Shown: positions 37,198-46,162, counted from the first letter of the stretch. The stretch is 64,000 nt of DNA from Rubripirellula tenax (GCF_007860125.1 NZ_SJPW01000006.1:610085-674084), one strand, 5' to 3'. The notes: generated by a model from the sequence alone, not told the origin. A program made the numbers and translations.

Positions 37198-38268
37198 TCA
37201 CTCAAAAACATAGTAAATGTCCCAGTCATCCTCGCTCACTTTCGTAAATCCGTGACGCTGGTAGAAACGATGGGATGGGCTCTCTCGCAATGCTCCCAGT
37301 CGTATCGACCACTGTTTTCGGCTGGCGACTGCTTTGATTCGCTGCATCACGGCGGAGCCGATGCCTCGCAATTGAAACTCCGGCAGGATGTAGAAGTGAT
37401 CGAGGTGCAATCGGTCGTCACCTGCCCTCAACGTGTAGAAGCCAACCCTCTGGCCAGCAATAATAATGGCTGTCGTGTACTCGCAGTGGAACGAGTTGCG
37501 GAGCCGGTCACGTGCTCGCTGCGGATCGAAACGCCCGACTTTTTCCAGGCTCTCTCGCATGGCTTCAACACGAATCGTCGCTAGTTTGTCTAAGTCCTCT
37601 TCAGTGACTGACGCGTACTCGATCAAACTGCCCGGAACAAAGGATTCCGAGTGCCTGGACTCGGACAGTTGGTTTCCTGGCAGTGCATCGCTCGAATCGG
37701 GTAAGTGTTCATACACCGACTGCCAGTCAGAGTATTGGGTTAGACAGCCGACTACTGAGAGGATCGGTGAGCGGTGCAGGCCTGGAAGATCCCGTTCGCC
37801 GGTATGAGTAATCGGAAACGCGAGACGTTCCGTAGGCGGCCGGAACTCAGCGTCTAAACCATCCTTGTTTCCTCTGGCGTCGATTCGATACCAGCCAAAG
37901 GCAGCCAAGTAGACCGCGTTGAGTCCATGCAAACAGTACGGTCCGGAGTCGCCATCGACAGTCAATCGCTGGTAGCACAAAGCCGCCGGAACTTTGTTGG
38001 CGCGAAGCAGCGCTGCCAGCAGGTGACTCTTGGCATAGCAGTACCCAGTGCGGTGGAGGAGTACGTCAGACGCTTTGCATGTGACTGGATTGGTGCAGAA
38101 GTCCGAGCTGTGTCGGATTTCGTCGCGAACGAAATGAAAACAACGCTTGGCTGTTTCTAGCTCGCAGTCTGATCGCAGGCTGTTTGCGACTCGGGTCACT
38201 TGTGTGTTGTCAAAGTTAATGACTTCACAAGGTGACAAGAATTCCGATGGGTTTGCGTCAAAATTCAT
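37198..38268 (-). CDS. Transglutaminase-like + GNAT acetyltransferase fusion
   Basis: This is a 356-residue protein. Residues about 30-175 are transglutaminase-like, with the cysteine in HRTGYCYAKSHLLAALLRA, the histidine in CLHGLNAVYL and the aspartate in WYRIDARGN. Residues about 215-355 are a GNAT domain (VGFYTLRAGDDRLHLDHFYI, then RGIGSAVMQRI as the acetyl-CoA loop, and SPSHRFYQRHGF). Its start overlaps the stop of the PaiB-like gene by four bases (ATGA), so both are made from one message. The combination suggests protein or polyamine modification. Confidence 0.8.
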   Translation of the reverse strand: MNFDANPSEFLSPCEVINFDNTQVTRVANSLRSDCELETAKRCFHFVRDEIRHSSDFCTNPVTCKASDVLLHRTGYCYAKSHLLAALLRANKVPAALCYQRLTVDGDSGPYCLHGLNAVYLAAFGWYRIDARGNKDGLDAEFRPPTERLAFPITHTGERDLPGLHRSPILSVVGCLTQYSDWQSVYEHLPDSSDALPGNQLSESRHSESFVPGSLIEYASVTEEDLDKLATIRVEAMRESLEKVGRFDPQRARDRLRNSFHCEYTTAIIIAGQRVGFYTLRAGDDRLHLDHFYILPEFQLRGIGSAVMQRIKAVASRKQWSIRLGALRESPSHRFYQRHGFTKVSEDDWDIYYVFE

Positions 38269-38936
38269 ATTTCGTGGCTCGCTTCCGTTGATTCATCAGC
38301 GGCTTTCTCCGCACAAGCCAAGCCCTCCGCCTTCATTAGCTGTGCAAGTTGGATGGCATTCTGCTGGGACGATGCCATCAGCGAGTCGTGGACTTGCTGT
38401 CGATCCGCTTCACTGCGGTTTTGTCCGAGCTTGTACTTGCCTTCAATGCGTGTGACTCGAATCTCGAAGGCAATGATCGCTTTGATGAGCTGGGCTTGGT
38501 AGTCCGCCGGCAATTCACCCGACCATGGCGAATCGAATCCCTGTTCGTAGAACGTGACGGTCTCGGCCAATATCGAAACGACACGTTCTTCGTCGCTGAT
38601 GATCTTCGGCATTCCGTAAGCGTGGATCGACGCGTAATTCCATGTCGGCACGGACGTCTGGACCGAGTACCAAGTCGGCGAGATGTAGCTGTGTGGGCCA
38701 TGGAAGATGGCAAGCAGTTCATTCTCTTCAACGAAGTGTTTCCACTGCGGATTGGCAATCGCCATGTGGCCGACCAGCGTAATGCGGTTGTCGTCATCCT
38801 CGAAACAACGCAGTGGTAAGTGGCTGGCGAAGGGGACGCCCGCTTCGTACGAAACAAGTGTTGCGAATGAATGATCGTTCATGAACGCAGTCAACTTCTC
38901 TGGCTCGTTGACCTGGAACGACGACGGAATGTACAT
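38265..38936 (-). CDS. FMN-binding PaiB-like protein
   Basis: The 223-residue product matches the PaiB/FMN-binding split-barrel family: MYIPSSFQVNEPEKLTAFM, ASHLPLRCFEDDDN, VGHMAIANPQWKHF, FHGPHSYISPTWY and VPTWNYASIHAYG. PaiB in Bacillus is a negative regulator that accompanies PaiA, a GNAT polyamine acetyltransferase. Here the overlapping downstream gene contains a GNAT domain, so this may be a PaiAB-like module with an extra transglutaminase domain. That link is inference. Confidence 0.9.
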   Translation of the reverse strand: MYIPSSFQVNEPEKLTAFMNDHSFATLVSYEAGVPFASHLPLRCFEDDDNRITLVGHMAIANPQWKHFVEENELLAIFHGPHSYISPTWYSVQTSVPTWNYASIHAYGMPKIISDEERVVSILAETVTFYEQGFDSPWSGELPADYQAQLIKAIIAFEIRVTRIEGKYKLGQNRSEADRQQVHDSLMASSQQNAIQLAQLMKAEGLACAEKAADESTEASHEI

Positions 38937-39122
38937 GCAGGCGACGACTTGTAGCTGAGAATAAATGGATGGGAACTAGCATAGCTTCCGGAGCGACACC
39001 GGAGATGGCTGGCAAGTTCGCGGCCACGACCAAGACCATTCAAAGAATCTCCTGAAGTAACGCGATTTGGTTTCCAAGACCGAGAAAACGATTCCCAGCC
39101 AAAATTGAAGTGTAAAGCGTGC

Positions 39123-39167
39123 TTGACACTAGTGTGGATGCGGCTAATGTAAGGTTTCCTTTACATT
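39123..39167 (+). promoter_or_regulatory. Promoter and operator of the second membrane protein-XRE pair
   Basis: TTGACA (39123-39128) and TAATGT (39145-39150) are 16 bases apart. The inverted repeat AATGTAA (39146-39152) / TTACATT (39161-39167) overlaps the -10, the position expected for a repressor site of the XRE protein encoded two genes down. Confidence 0.6.
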
Positions 39168-39186
39168 TCCTCGGGACTGATTTGCG

Positions 39187-39591
39187 ATGACAAAGATCAC
39201 TTACAAAGAAGGCAACCGCCGCTTCCGGATGTATATCGCGCCCTTGATGGTCGCCTATGTGGCGATCTTGGTGATCGGTCCATTCGTCGTGGCCATGTTC
39301 GATTCGAAGCCACCCTTGCTGTTGGCGACGGTCGCGGTCATCAATGCGGCACCGCTCCTTGCTGCCTTTTGGATGATGCTCCGATACATTGACACGACCG
39401 ACGAGTACGTTCGACTTCGGCAGTTAAAGGCGTTTGCGGAGGGCAGCGCCTTGACGTTGTCGGTTATCATTGTTCTAGGCTTCTTGCAGATCTACGAAGT
39501 GGTTCCTCGTGTCAATGTCCTCTTCTTTGGCCTTGCCTTTTTCGGGCTCTATGGAATTTGCTACGTCAGCCGCAACGGGTGGCGACCGTGA
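39187..39591 (+). CDS. Small membrane protein paired with an XRE regulator, copy 2
   Basis: The 134-residue protein has four hydrophobic segments (LMVAYVAILVIGPFVVAMF, LLLATVAVINAAPLLAAFW, ALTLSVIIVLGFLQIY, VLFFGLAFFGLYGICY). DTTDEYVRLRQLKAFAEGS between helices 2 and 3 is the counterpart of the [13 protein letters not shown] patch in the first pair. Its stop overlaps the GTG start of the next gene. Function is unknown. Confidence 0.75.
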   Translation: MTKITYKEGNRRFRMYIAPLMVAYVAILVIGPFVVAMFDSKPPLLLATVAVINAAPLLAAFWMMLRYIDTTDEYVRLRQLKAFAEGSALTLSVIIVLGFLQIYEVVPRVNVLFFGLAFFGLYGICYVSRNGWRP

Positions 39592-39785
39592 TCAACGAAG
39601 TCAAAGCGTTGCGAGTGGCAAAGGGATGGAGTCAGACGGTTTTGGCCGATCAGTTGAGCGTTTCTCGGCAGACGATTCACGCGATCGAGACGGGCAAGTA
39701 TGACCCGTCTTTGCCGCTGGCGTTTGCAATCGCACGAGTCTTTGAAAAGACAATCGAAGAAATCTTTCAAGATGAAGGTCGCTGA
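39588..39785 (+). CDS. XRE-family helix-turn-helix regulator, copy 2
   Basis: The GTG at 39588 (VINEVKALRVAKGWSQTVLA) gives 65 residues and overlaps the preceding gene by four bases; the frame upstream to 39558 lies in that gene. LSVSRQTIHAIETGKYDPSL is the recognition part. It ends with EIFQDEGR and has no sensor domain. It is expected to bind the inverted repeat at 39146. Confidence 0.85.
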   Translation: MINEVKALRVAKGWSQTVLADQLSVSRQTIHAIETGKYDPSLPLAFAIARVFEKTIEEIFQDEGR

Positions 39786-39875
39786 TTTCGCGCCCCGTCA
39801 ACGCCTCAAACCGGCCCTTGCTCTCGTCAAACCCCTGCCCCAAATATCACCATATCCTGCACGAGCCAGCCTTTC

Positions 39876-41675
39876 ATGCGTACTTTGATCCTAGCCCTTG
39901 CCGTCTATCAACTCGCCGTCGTCGCTTCCGCTAGCCCGCCGGTGTTCTTCGACAAAGTCGATGTGTTTGATGGTGAAAAGCTGATCAAAGATACTGGAGT
40001 CTTGGTCGTTGATGGCACGATTAGCGAGATCGGGACCGCCATTGAGCCGCCACCGGAGGCGAAGGTGATTGACGGCGACGATCGCACGCTTCTGCCGGGC
40101 TTGATCGACTGCCATACGCACGTCGTTGACGAAAGCAATCTGTCGCAGGCAGTCATGTTTGGAGTCACCACGGAACTGGACATGATGAGCATTCCCGGTT
40201 TTGCTCGCAGCTTGCGAAAGGAACGAGACAATCCGAAGGCCGAAGTGAATCGAGCGGACTTCTATTCGGCGGGCGCGGCAATCACAGTCGCCGGGGGTCA
40301 CGGCACTCAATTCGGATTCGCCGTCCCAACACTCGCCCAGTCCGACAACCCGGCGACCTTCGTCCGTCAGCGAATCGGTGAAGGTTCCGACTACATCAAA
40401 ATCATGATCGAAGACGGCAGTGCCTACGGATTGGAGCGACCGACGCTCAAAAAGCAAATGGTCCAAGCGTCGATCGATGCGGCGCATGAGCGGGACCGCC
40501 TCGCGGTGGCTCATGTCAGCACCGTCGAAGGTGCTCAATTGGCGGTCGATTGCCGAATCGACGGCTTGGCACACCTGTTTTGCGAGAGTGCCATTCCGAA
40601 AACGTTGATTGAACAAATGAAACAGCAATCCGTTTTTGTGATTCCGACCGCCACGGTTGTGTCCAATGTCGCCGGGCATAACAGCACCAATCGCTTGATT
40701 GAAGACGACTCCATTGCACCGCTGTTAACCCCGACCAACACTACCAACCTGAAAAACACGTTTCCCAATCAGGCGAAGAAGCGTAATTCATTGGACAAGT
40801 TGAAGGCCAACATCCTCTCGCTGCATCGTGCCGGAGTTCCGATATTGGCGGGAACCGACGCACCGAATCCGGGGACGGTGCATGGGGCGAGCCTGCATCA
40901 CGAACTGCGTCTGCTCGTTGAATCCGGCCTGAGTCCTCAAGCTGCGCTGGCCGCAGCGACCTCACTCCCAGCCGATTCATTCAAACTAAAAAGTCGCGGT
41001 AGAATCGCGGTCGGCTACCGTGCTGACTTGGTGCTGGTCGACGGCAATCCGACGAAACGAATCGAAGACACATCACGCATCGTCGGGGTTTGGAAGAACG
41101 GACGTGCGATCGACCGTAACGTTCGGATTAATGAAGTGATGAGGGAAAAGGCGAAACCAAAGACCACGCCGGATTCCAAGGGAGCCATGCAAGTTGCCGA
41201 TTTTGAATCCGGTGAAGTGAAGGCGGAATTCGGATCAAGCTGGATCGTAAGCACGGACAAGATGATGGGTGGCGTTTCAACAGGAACGATGATTGTTGCT
41301 GATGGCGGCGCATCGAAAACCAAACGTTCGCTAGTCGTCACCGGGACGGTTCAAGACAAGGCACCAGCATTCTCGGGCGTCATGTTTTCGCCAGGACCGG
41401 CACCGATGGCGCCGATCGACTTGAGTTCACAAAGGCAGATTCGATTCTGGGCCAAAGGCGACGGAGCGACCAAGCAGTTGATGCTGTTCTTTCAAAAGCG
41501 AGGATTCACTCCTTCGATCAAGACTTTCAAGACGTCGAATGAATGGCAGGAACACACGTTCAAGATTGCTGACTTTGACGGATGCGATGGAACCGACATC
41601 ATCGGATTTTGGTTCGGAAGTAGCCAACCAGGCGAATTCGATTTTCAAATCGACGAGGTGTCGCTGACACAGTAG
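39876..41675 (+). CDS. Secreted amidohydrolase + CIA30-like domain fusion
   Basis: This is a 599-residue protein with signal peptide (ILALAVYQLAVVASA). Residues about 25-415 form an imidazolonepropionase/prolidase-like amidohydrolase: LLPGLIDCHTHV (metal HxH), IKIMIEDGS with the bridging lysine, VAHVSTVEGAQ, LAHLFCES, ILAGTDAPNPGT and VGYRADLVLVDG. Residues about 435-597 (MQVADFESGEVKAEFGSSW, IRFWAKGDGATKQLMLFFQK) resemble the CIA30 jelly-roll. The substrate is unknown; the C-terminal domain may bind carbohydrate or peptide. Confidence 0.85.
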   Translation: MRTLILALAVYQLAVVASASPPVFFDKVDVFDGEKLIKDTGVLVVDGTISEIGTAIEPPPEAKVIDGDDRTLLPGLIDCHTHVVDESNLSQAVMFGVTTELDMMSIPGFARSLRKERDNPKAEVNRADFYSAGAAITVAGGHGTQFGFAVPTLAQSDNPATFVRQRIGEGSDYIKIMIEDGSAYGLERPTLKKQMVQASIDAAHERDRLAVAHVSTVEGAQLAVDCRIDGLAHLFCESAIPKTLIEQMKQQSVFVIPTATVVSNVAGHNSTNRLIEDDSIAPLLTPTNTTNLKNTFPNQAKKRNSLDKLKANILSLHRAGVPILAGTDAPNPGTVHGASLHHELRLLVESGLSPQAALAAATSLPADSFKLKSRGRIAVGYRADLVLVDGNPTKRIEDTSRIVGVWKNGRAIDRNVRINEVMREKAKPKTTPDSKGAMQVADFESGEVKAEFGSSWIVSTDKMMGGVSTGTMIVADGGASKTKRSLVVTGTVQDKAPAFSGVMFSPGPAPMAPIDLSSQRQIRFWAKGDGATKQLMLFFQKRGFTPSIKTFKTSNEWQEHTFKIADFDGCDGTDIIGFWFGSSQPGEFDFQIDEVSLTQ

Positions 41676-41791
41676 TGGTGGGCTAAACATCTTAGCTTAG
41701 CGTTACTGTAAGGCACTTAGGTGCGGAGCAGCGGTAGGCTGCGACTCTCACAATGAGATCAACAGTTCTTCTCATCGTGCTTTGATTGCAT

Positions 41792-41983
41792 TCAAAGAAG
41801 GCCACGGAATGGGTATGGCTTGGTGAGTGCATTCTCAAGAAAATCATGGAGGCTTTCGTGTTGCGAGGTGGACTCATCGAGATACCACTCCTTACCAAAA
41901 GCGTTGGGGGTATCTCGCATCAGCGATAAAAACGAATCGGCTGACTTGCAACCTAACAATTCCATCGCCTGTTTTGCGAGCAC
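41792..41983 (-). pseudogene. Possible decayed small gene
   Basis: The 63 codons from GTG have protein-like composition (FGKEWYLDESTSQHESLHDF). The frame stays open upstream without an ATG. It lies just beyond the last recognisable attC and could be the oldest cassette. Confidence 0.3.
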
Positions 41984-42441
41984 GTAAGCCGGTTCTCCCT
42001 TGCCGCCATCGAACCTGTCGTATGCGTAGTCTATCTGTTCCTTGTTCGAGTGAATACAGACAATACTGTGAACAAGTTCCGGTTGCGAATGGCACTGCCG
42101 CTGGCTTCTGACGTTTTTGGCGCAGCATTAAGAACCGCGAAGGCGACGCGTTTGTGAAAATTGAATTTTTGTCAGTGCGAACATTTTTCCTGTTCCGACG
42201 TGGACCAGTCTGCACGCAAAAAGGGATCAATCCGTTGCACCGGAGACACGAAGGCTCAAATCAAGCTGCCAAACACCGCTCAAAAACCTGAATCATTCAC
42301 CCGTCAGACGCGGGGCCGGTAGCTGGTGTTCCTGGAGATCGCCAGTAGCGTCCATTCGGCAAGCGTCACCAGACAGCATCCTATTTCGAGCACAACCATA
42401 CCGCGCAACGACGCGAGCATCAATCTCGATCTGCGTCGTCT

Positions 42442-42519
42442 GCGCACCTATTCGAGGCAGCGCATCAGCGCACCTATTCGAGGCAGCACATCAGCGCACC
42501 TGTTCGAGCATGGGCGTCA
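42442..42519. repeat. 26-base tandem repeat, three copies
   Basis: The unit GCGCACCTATTCGAGGCAGC + GCATCA repeats at 42442, 42468 and, diverged, 42494. Unit 2 differs by one base. Confidence 0.8.
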
Positions 42520-42658
42520 GCACACCAATCCGAACGCATCGCCCGCCTGGCCTTCGGCCCCGCCGGTGACGCATCCGTCATTGTGCCAGCCAAGCGTTGC
42601 GAGCATCACGCGTCGCCCGATGTCATCGCAACACTGCTCCAACGCACCTTCTAGTTGC

Positions 42659-42746
42659 GATAACGGTTGGCATCACCGGGTGGCGGCGAAAATCGTGATT
42701 TCGAGAAAACCGCACCACCGCCACTCCGGTGCATGCCGTGGTTATC
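42659..42746 (-). repeat. attC 1
   Basis: Ends GATAAC / GTTATC. Arms GGCATCACCGG and CCGGTGCATGCC pair except for one C in the right arm. The tip is GTGGCGGCG...CACCGCCAC. Belongs to the family C body at 42747. Confidence 0.9.
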
Positions 42747-42883
42747 CCATTGCATTGAATCGAGCATTGAATCAGCGATGGGCAGCGGTGACCACCGTTC
42801 GACAGCATAGCGGGCATTGAATCGAGCGGCAAGTTTCGAGCTTTGCCGACCGTCAGCGGGTCGGGCACGGCGACCGAAGGGAG

Positions 42884-42966
42884 CCGAAACGCGGACTCTC
42901 TCGCCAATGGCGAGGCCTAGTGGGAAAAGACAAATGGAGCCATTGGCGAGAGTGTCCGCGTTTCGG
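42884..42966. repeat. Long hairpin 1 of family C
   Basis: A 28-base stem starting CCGAAACGCGGACTCTCTCG pairs at 27 of 28 positions with its partner; the only mismatch is T opposite T. The loop is 27 bases. Unlike attC it has no unpaired spacer or bulged base. Confidence 0.85.
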
Positions 42967-43049
42967 CAGCGTGCAGCGGAGCAAACCATTCCAATGCCAG
43001 ACGAGTTGCAAGCTTCGGGTATTGAGAGAACGTTTGCAGCGACTTGGAG

Positions 43050-43126
43050 AACGTGACGTTCCGCATCGCCGGAAAAAATAGATCAGCGCGACCAAGAGAT
43101 TTTCCGGCGATGCGGTACGTCACGTT
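43050..43126. repeat. Long hairpin 2 of family C
   Basis: A 27-base stem starting AACGTGACGTTCCGCATCGC pairs at 26 of 27 positions, again with one T-T mismatch. The loop is 23 bases. The outer ends AACG/CGTT recall the attC ends. Confidence 0.85.
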
Positions 43127-43244
43127 CGGACGTGATTTCGAGTCAAGCGTTTAAAGCAAAGTCGGCCGGCATCCCCGGCAGTCGAGCGTTGCCGACCGAA
43201 CCGCAACGAAGCAGGATCAGCCGGCACCTCCGCGCATTAGTTGG

Positions 43245-43332
43245 GATAACGGTGGCGATCACGGAGGCACGGCCCATGCGGTCACCATTTGTAAAAACCT
43301 TATGCCGTGCTCCCGTGCATCGCATGGTTCAC
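43245..43332 (-). repeat. attC 2
   Basis: Ends GATAAC / GTTCAC; arms GCGATCACGG and CCGTGCATCGC with one extra C. Closes the cassette body 43333-43747. Confidence 0.85.
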
Positions 43333-43747
43333 ATGCTCGGCGGCAAGTAGTGGTTGTCGATCAAGCTTGGTTCGACCGCATCATTGTATCGCGTACCGAG
43401 TTTGTATGCAAAGGTCCGCACATCCGTTGGAATACTGGGCAGCAGTCGATTCACAGCGAGTTTGCGTTTCCACCAGGTAGCGAGAAGTCGTTTGATCGAA
43501 GGGTTCGTTCGTCATCGGGCGTTCGCAAAGCCTCCAAAGACGAACCACAGAGTTCGCGTTGCCCAATTCGCAGTCATCGCGTTTACGATCCGTGTTGATT
43601 CTCAGCAGAGTTTGATCTAGCGAACACGTGATTGAGATCGTCATGCGCCGCGAGTGGCGTTACCGAAGTAGGTCACGAGAATCGACAGCGCAACTCACCT
43701 TCATTCTCGGCTAGCGAAAAACATTACGCTGTGATCCGCATCGCCAT
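43333..43747. other. Cassette body without a clear gene
   Basis: Frames of 87-88 codons are open on both strands (43381-43644 minus, 43354-43620 plus) over the same bases. Neither has a recognisable domain or a ribosome site, so I cannot choose between them or say that either is real. Confidence 0.4.
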
Positions 43748-43836
43748 GTGAACGGCTGCCGTCACCGCGGCACGGCCAATGTGGTTGCCATTTGTAAAAT
43801 TCTCATGCCGTGCTCCGGTGCACGGCATGGTTACAC
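43748..43836 (-). repeat. attC 3
   Basis: Ends GTGAAC / GTTACA; arms GCCGTCACCG and CGGTGCACGGC with one extra base. The tip is a GGCACGG...CCGTGCT stem. Confidence 0.85.
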
Positions 43837-44178
43837 GACGGGTGCTGACGATGTGGTTGCCGATTGGCCAGTCCGATCGACGTGCCCGCCCATTGTAGCC
43901 GACCGAAGCAAGACCGAGCAAGTTTGACCGAGCACGCCAAGTTGAACGTTGACTGTGGATGATTGCTCGAAGATTGGATAGTAGATCAATGAAACGCCAC
44001 GGGCACTCGCTGCGGAATTGCAACCGCGCACCAATCTCGAGCATGAACTGCCCCGCGTACCGACGACCGCGCATCTCGGACGGAATCACGAGCCTGCCGA
44101 CCGCGCAACAATCGACCGCGTAGGCGATGCAAAGTCAGATCAACCACAACGAATCCGCGTTGTCTTTGATTCGATTCG
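43837..44178. other. Cassette body without a gene
   Basis: No supported frame. It contains degenerate GACCGAGCAAG-type words (near 43913 and 43934) like those repeated at 51028-51332. Confidence 0.5.
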
Positions 44179-44266
44179 TGTAACGGTAGCGATCAGCGGG
44201 CCGGGAGAGTTGACGATCCATTCGTGAAACCTTGCAAGCCCGGCTCCGTTGCATCGCATGGTTCGC
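44179..44266 (-). repeat. attC 4
   Basis: Ends TGTAAC / GTTCGC; arms GCGATCAGCGG and CCGTTGCATCGC. The tip is GCCGGGAG...GCCCGGCT. It follows the gene at 44276 by 9 bases. Confidence 0.85.
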
Positions 44267-44275
44267 TGCAATATA

Positions 44276-44740
44276 TCACATCCCGAGCGGGGGTTGGTAC
44301 GGGTTGCCCGAATCGTCAACATCTTGCGTGTTTATTGATGAAAGGTCAACAGTCGTCGTCGCTTCCGGTGAGTGCAAGCGCGAGCGTTTGCGAAACACAA
44401 ACACGGCCAGGACAAACATCGCGGGAACAAAGGAGAACAGCACGAGATTCATTGGATACGCCAATATCACGGTCGGCCCCACAAAGTCGAGCCAAGGTTC
44501 GCCGGGCCCATCGCGCTGGAAGATCACGGTAGGAACGGGCCAGCCGTGAAAACGAGTATTGGCATTCGCGAGATACGTGTAGTGGAATGTCGTTAAGTAC
44601 GCGGCGACGACGCTGGCAGCCAGGGCAGCTAGGAACAGCAAACGCGACCAAGTCGGAATACGGCCCGCGATCGCTGCATGCGTAGCCCAAACGACTAAGC
44701 CGCAAGCAGCGAGAAACAGCAGCAAGATTAGAGCAAACAA
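44276..44740 (-). CDS. Cassette gene: small membrane protein with C-terminal NPYQPP motif
   Basis: The 154-residue protein has hydrophobic segments at about 2-24, 31-52 and 85-118 (the last probably two helices) and a hydrophilic tail ending GNPYQPPLGM. The NPY motif recurs in three other cassette proteins (58766, 60720, 62872), at varying ends of the chain. Family and function are not recognised. The cassette start (attC 5 end) is 40 bases upstream of the ATG. Confidence 0.7.
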   Translation of the reverse strand: MFALILLLFLAACGLVVWATHAAIAGRIPTWSRLLFLAALAASVVAAYLTTFHYTYLANANTRFHGWPVPTVIFQRDGPGEPWLDFVGPTVILAYPMNLVLFSFVPAMFVLAVFVFRKRSRLHSPEATTTVDLSSINTQDVDDSGNPYQPPLGM

Positions 44741-44780
44741 TATCGTGTTGACCTACGTTTCGTTGCCGTCTTGTCAGTCA

Positions 44781-44868
44781 GCGAACGTTACACATCACCG
44801 GGTGGCGGAGGACGACGTGATTTTGGAAAAACGGCACCACCGCCACTCCGGTGCATGTGATGGTTATC
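44781..44868 (-). repeat. attC 5
   Basis: Ends GCGAAC / GTTATC; arms CACATCACCGG and CCGGTGCATGTG. The right end contains the TAA stop of the gene at 44864. Confidence 0.9.
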
Positions 44869-45307
44869 CGCTTCTGCGACACACGTATCCGATATATCCA
44901 CCGAGTAGGGTCAGGGGCAAAACAGGAAGTATGTGAACCATGAGTGTGTTGTCTTGCCAGCGTTCGGTCGGTATCCCAACGAATACGAAGGCAGTGTAGA
45001 GAATACCAGATATCAAAGCGACCATGCGCCAGCGTACAATGGCAAAGCGTTCAGCTATCAAACCGCAAAGGACGTAAGGCGGGTAAACGAACAGAGGGAA
45101 TGCTATAAGGTCAAGCCAGATGGAAGTCTGTCCGTCGCTCTTTGCAAACGATGACGCGAATAGCGAGAAGAATACGCCGGCGCAACCAGCAAGCATTATG
45201 GATGTGAGAAATGCGGCAAATATCGCGACCGCAATTCCGAGAAAGTCCGACTTGCGTAGATCCATTGGTGTGTCGTGCCGAGATTCGCTAGCGGGAGTCT
45301 GCATCAA
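44864..45307 (-). CDS. Cassette gene: four-helix membrane protein
   Basis: The 147 residues have four hydrophobic segments (about 24-50, 64-84, 91-111, 121-141) after a short polar N-terminus; ATG codons at positions 1, 2 and 15 leave the start uncertain. The chain ends GGYIGYVCRRSG, with its TAA inside the attC R box, so the recombination site itself supplies the stop codon. Unknown function. Confidence 0.7.
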   Translation of the reverse strand: MMQTPASESRHDTPMDLRKSDFLGIAVAIFAAFLTSIMLAGCAGVFFSLFASSFAKSDGQTSIWLDLIAFPLFVYPPYVLCGLIAERFAIVRWRMVALISGILYTAFVFVGIPTERWQDNTLMVHILPVLPLTLLGGYIGYVCRRSG

Positions 45308-45320
45308 GCCACTTCAGTCG

Positions 45321-45408
45321 GATAACGTCTCACATCACCGGGTGGCGGCGGATGACTTGATTTCGAGAAAACGTTACCACCGCCACTCCGGTGCATGTGT
45401 TGGTTATC
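45321..45408 (-). repeat. attC 6
   Basis: Ends GATAAC / GTTATC; arms CACATCACCGG and CCGGTGCATGTG. Carried by family A copy 1. Confidence 0.9.
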
Positions 45409-45776
45409 GGCATTTATGGACGGGCGTTGATCGAGCGTTGGGCAGTGGCAACCACGCCGCCAGAGTTTAGCGGGCGTTGGGTCACGCGGCAAGTAATTTG
45501 GGCGTTGACCGGTTTGGCAAGTAAACGGGCATTGTCCTCCGACGGTGCTTGCAGACGTTAATCGGAGAATGGAAAGCGTTGTCGTTGGATCAGCAAACGA
45601 CAACAGCGAGCACAATCAAGAATTGCGAGCGGCTTGGACGTAGGAAATCGCCAACGGTGGATCAAGGCGTTTGAATCGGATAGGTGCTAACGCAATAGCC
45701 GAGAGACGCACCTATAACCGAGCGTTGCAGCAACGGTTTTGCAAGCAAACACGCGGAGCAGCTGAGGAGTCAGTCC
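45409..45776. other. Cassette body, family A copy 1
   Basis: It starts after attC 6 with TTTATGGACGGGCGTTGATC, as copies at 46821, 54064 and 55551 do. A degraded plus-strand frame (VVVGSANDNSEHNQELRAAW, then a stop) is the counterpart of the open frame at 54199. There is no minus-strand gene. Confidence 0.7.
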
Positions 45777-45865
45777 GATAACGTCGGTCGTCACCGGGCA
45801 CGGAGAGACAACTTTCCACTTGTGAAAACGTGCAAGCCGTGCTCCGTGTGCACGACATTGTTATC
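45777..45865 (-). repeat. attC 7
   Basis: Ends GATAAC / GTTATC; arms GTCGTCACCGG and CCGTGTGCACGAC; tip GCACGGAG...CCGTGCTC. Carried by family B copy 1. Confidence 0.9.
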
Positions 45866-46162
45866 GGTCGTCCGGAACGAGCGTTGAATCGGTGAGGAAG
45901 TCCGCGTGACTTCGAGGTCAGCATATCGGGCGTTGAGTCGTCCAGCAAGCAAATTGCAACGCTTCCGAAAGAGAGTCGATCGTCGTCGGAGTGTCCGACA
46001 TTGTTGTTGGTCGCGATGCATCACGCGGGCATGTCGAGCACGGCGTGTGTTCGATCAATTCACCGAACGTTTCGTGAAGCGATTCGGTCCGGTAAGGTTG
46101 CGACACATTCGGTTCACGATCGATGTCACGAACGTCGCGTCACAACTCCAAGGTTTAGTACC
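45866..46162. other. Cassette body, family B copy 1
   Basis: Similar along its whole length to 50643-50940. The plus strand (antisense to the array) has a partly conserved frame, ARRVFDQFTERFVKRFGPVR here and TRRVFDRFAERVVKLFGTVL in copy 2, whose changes are mostly conservative, so a former or real small protein is possible. Confidence 0.65.

Larger units (their letters stand above)
41676..42658. other. Transition zone at the distal end of the integron array
   Basis: No firm gene is present. A minus-strand open frame (41792 to about 42110, first usable start GTG at 41983) reads HSNKEQIDYAYDRFDGGKGE and later LAKQAMELLGCKSADS, SLMRDTPNAFGKEWY; it looks protein-like but lacks a proper start, so it may be a decayed cassette gene. 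No attC is recognisable here. A 26-base tandem repeat lies at 42442-42519. Confidence 0.4.
42747..43244. other. Gene-free cassette body, family C copy 1
   Basis: No convincing gene. It contains two long hairpins (42884-42966 and 43050-43126). The body and its attC recur at 53391-53975 and again, cut by the edge, from 63854. Confidence 0.75.

Noticed and set aside
42884..43126. The two family C hairpins as additional attC sites
   Set aside because: Their stems are almost perfect, without the unpaired spacer and single bulged base that all 39 accepted sites share.
43354..43644. Genes on both strands of the attC 2 cassette
   Set aside because: Two frames of equal length cover the same bases and neither has independent support.
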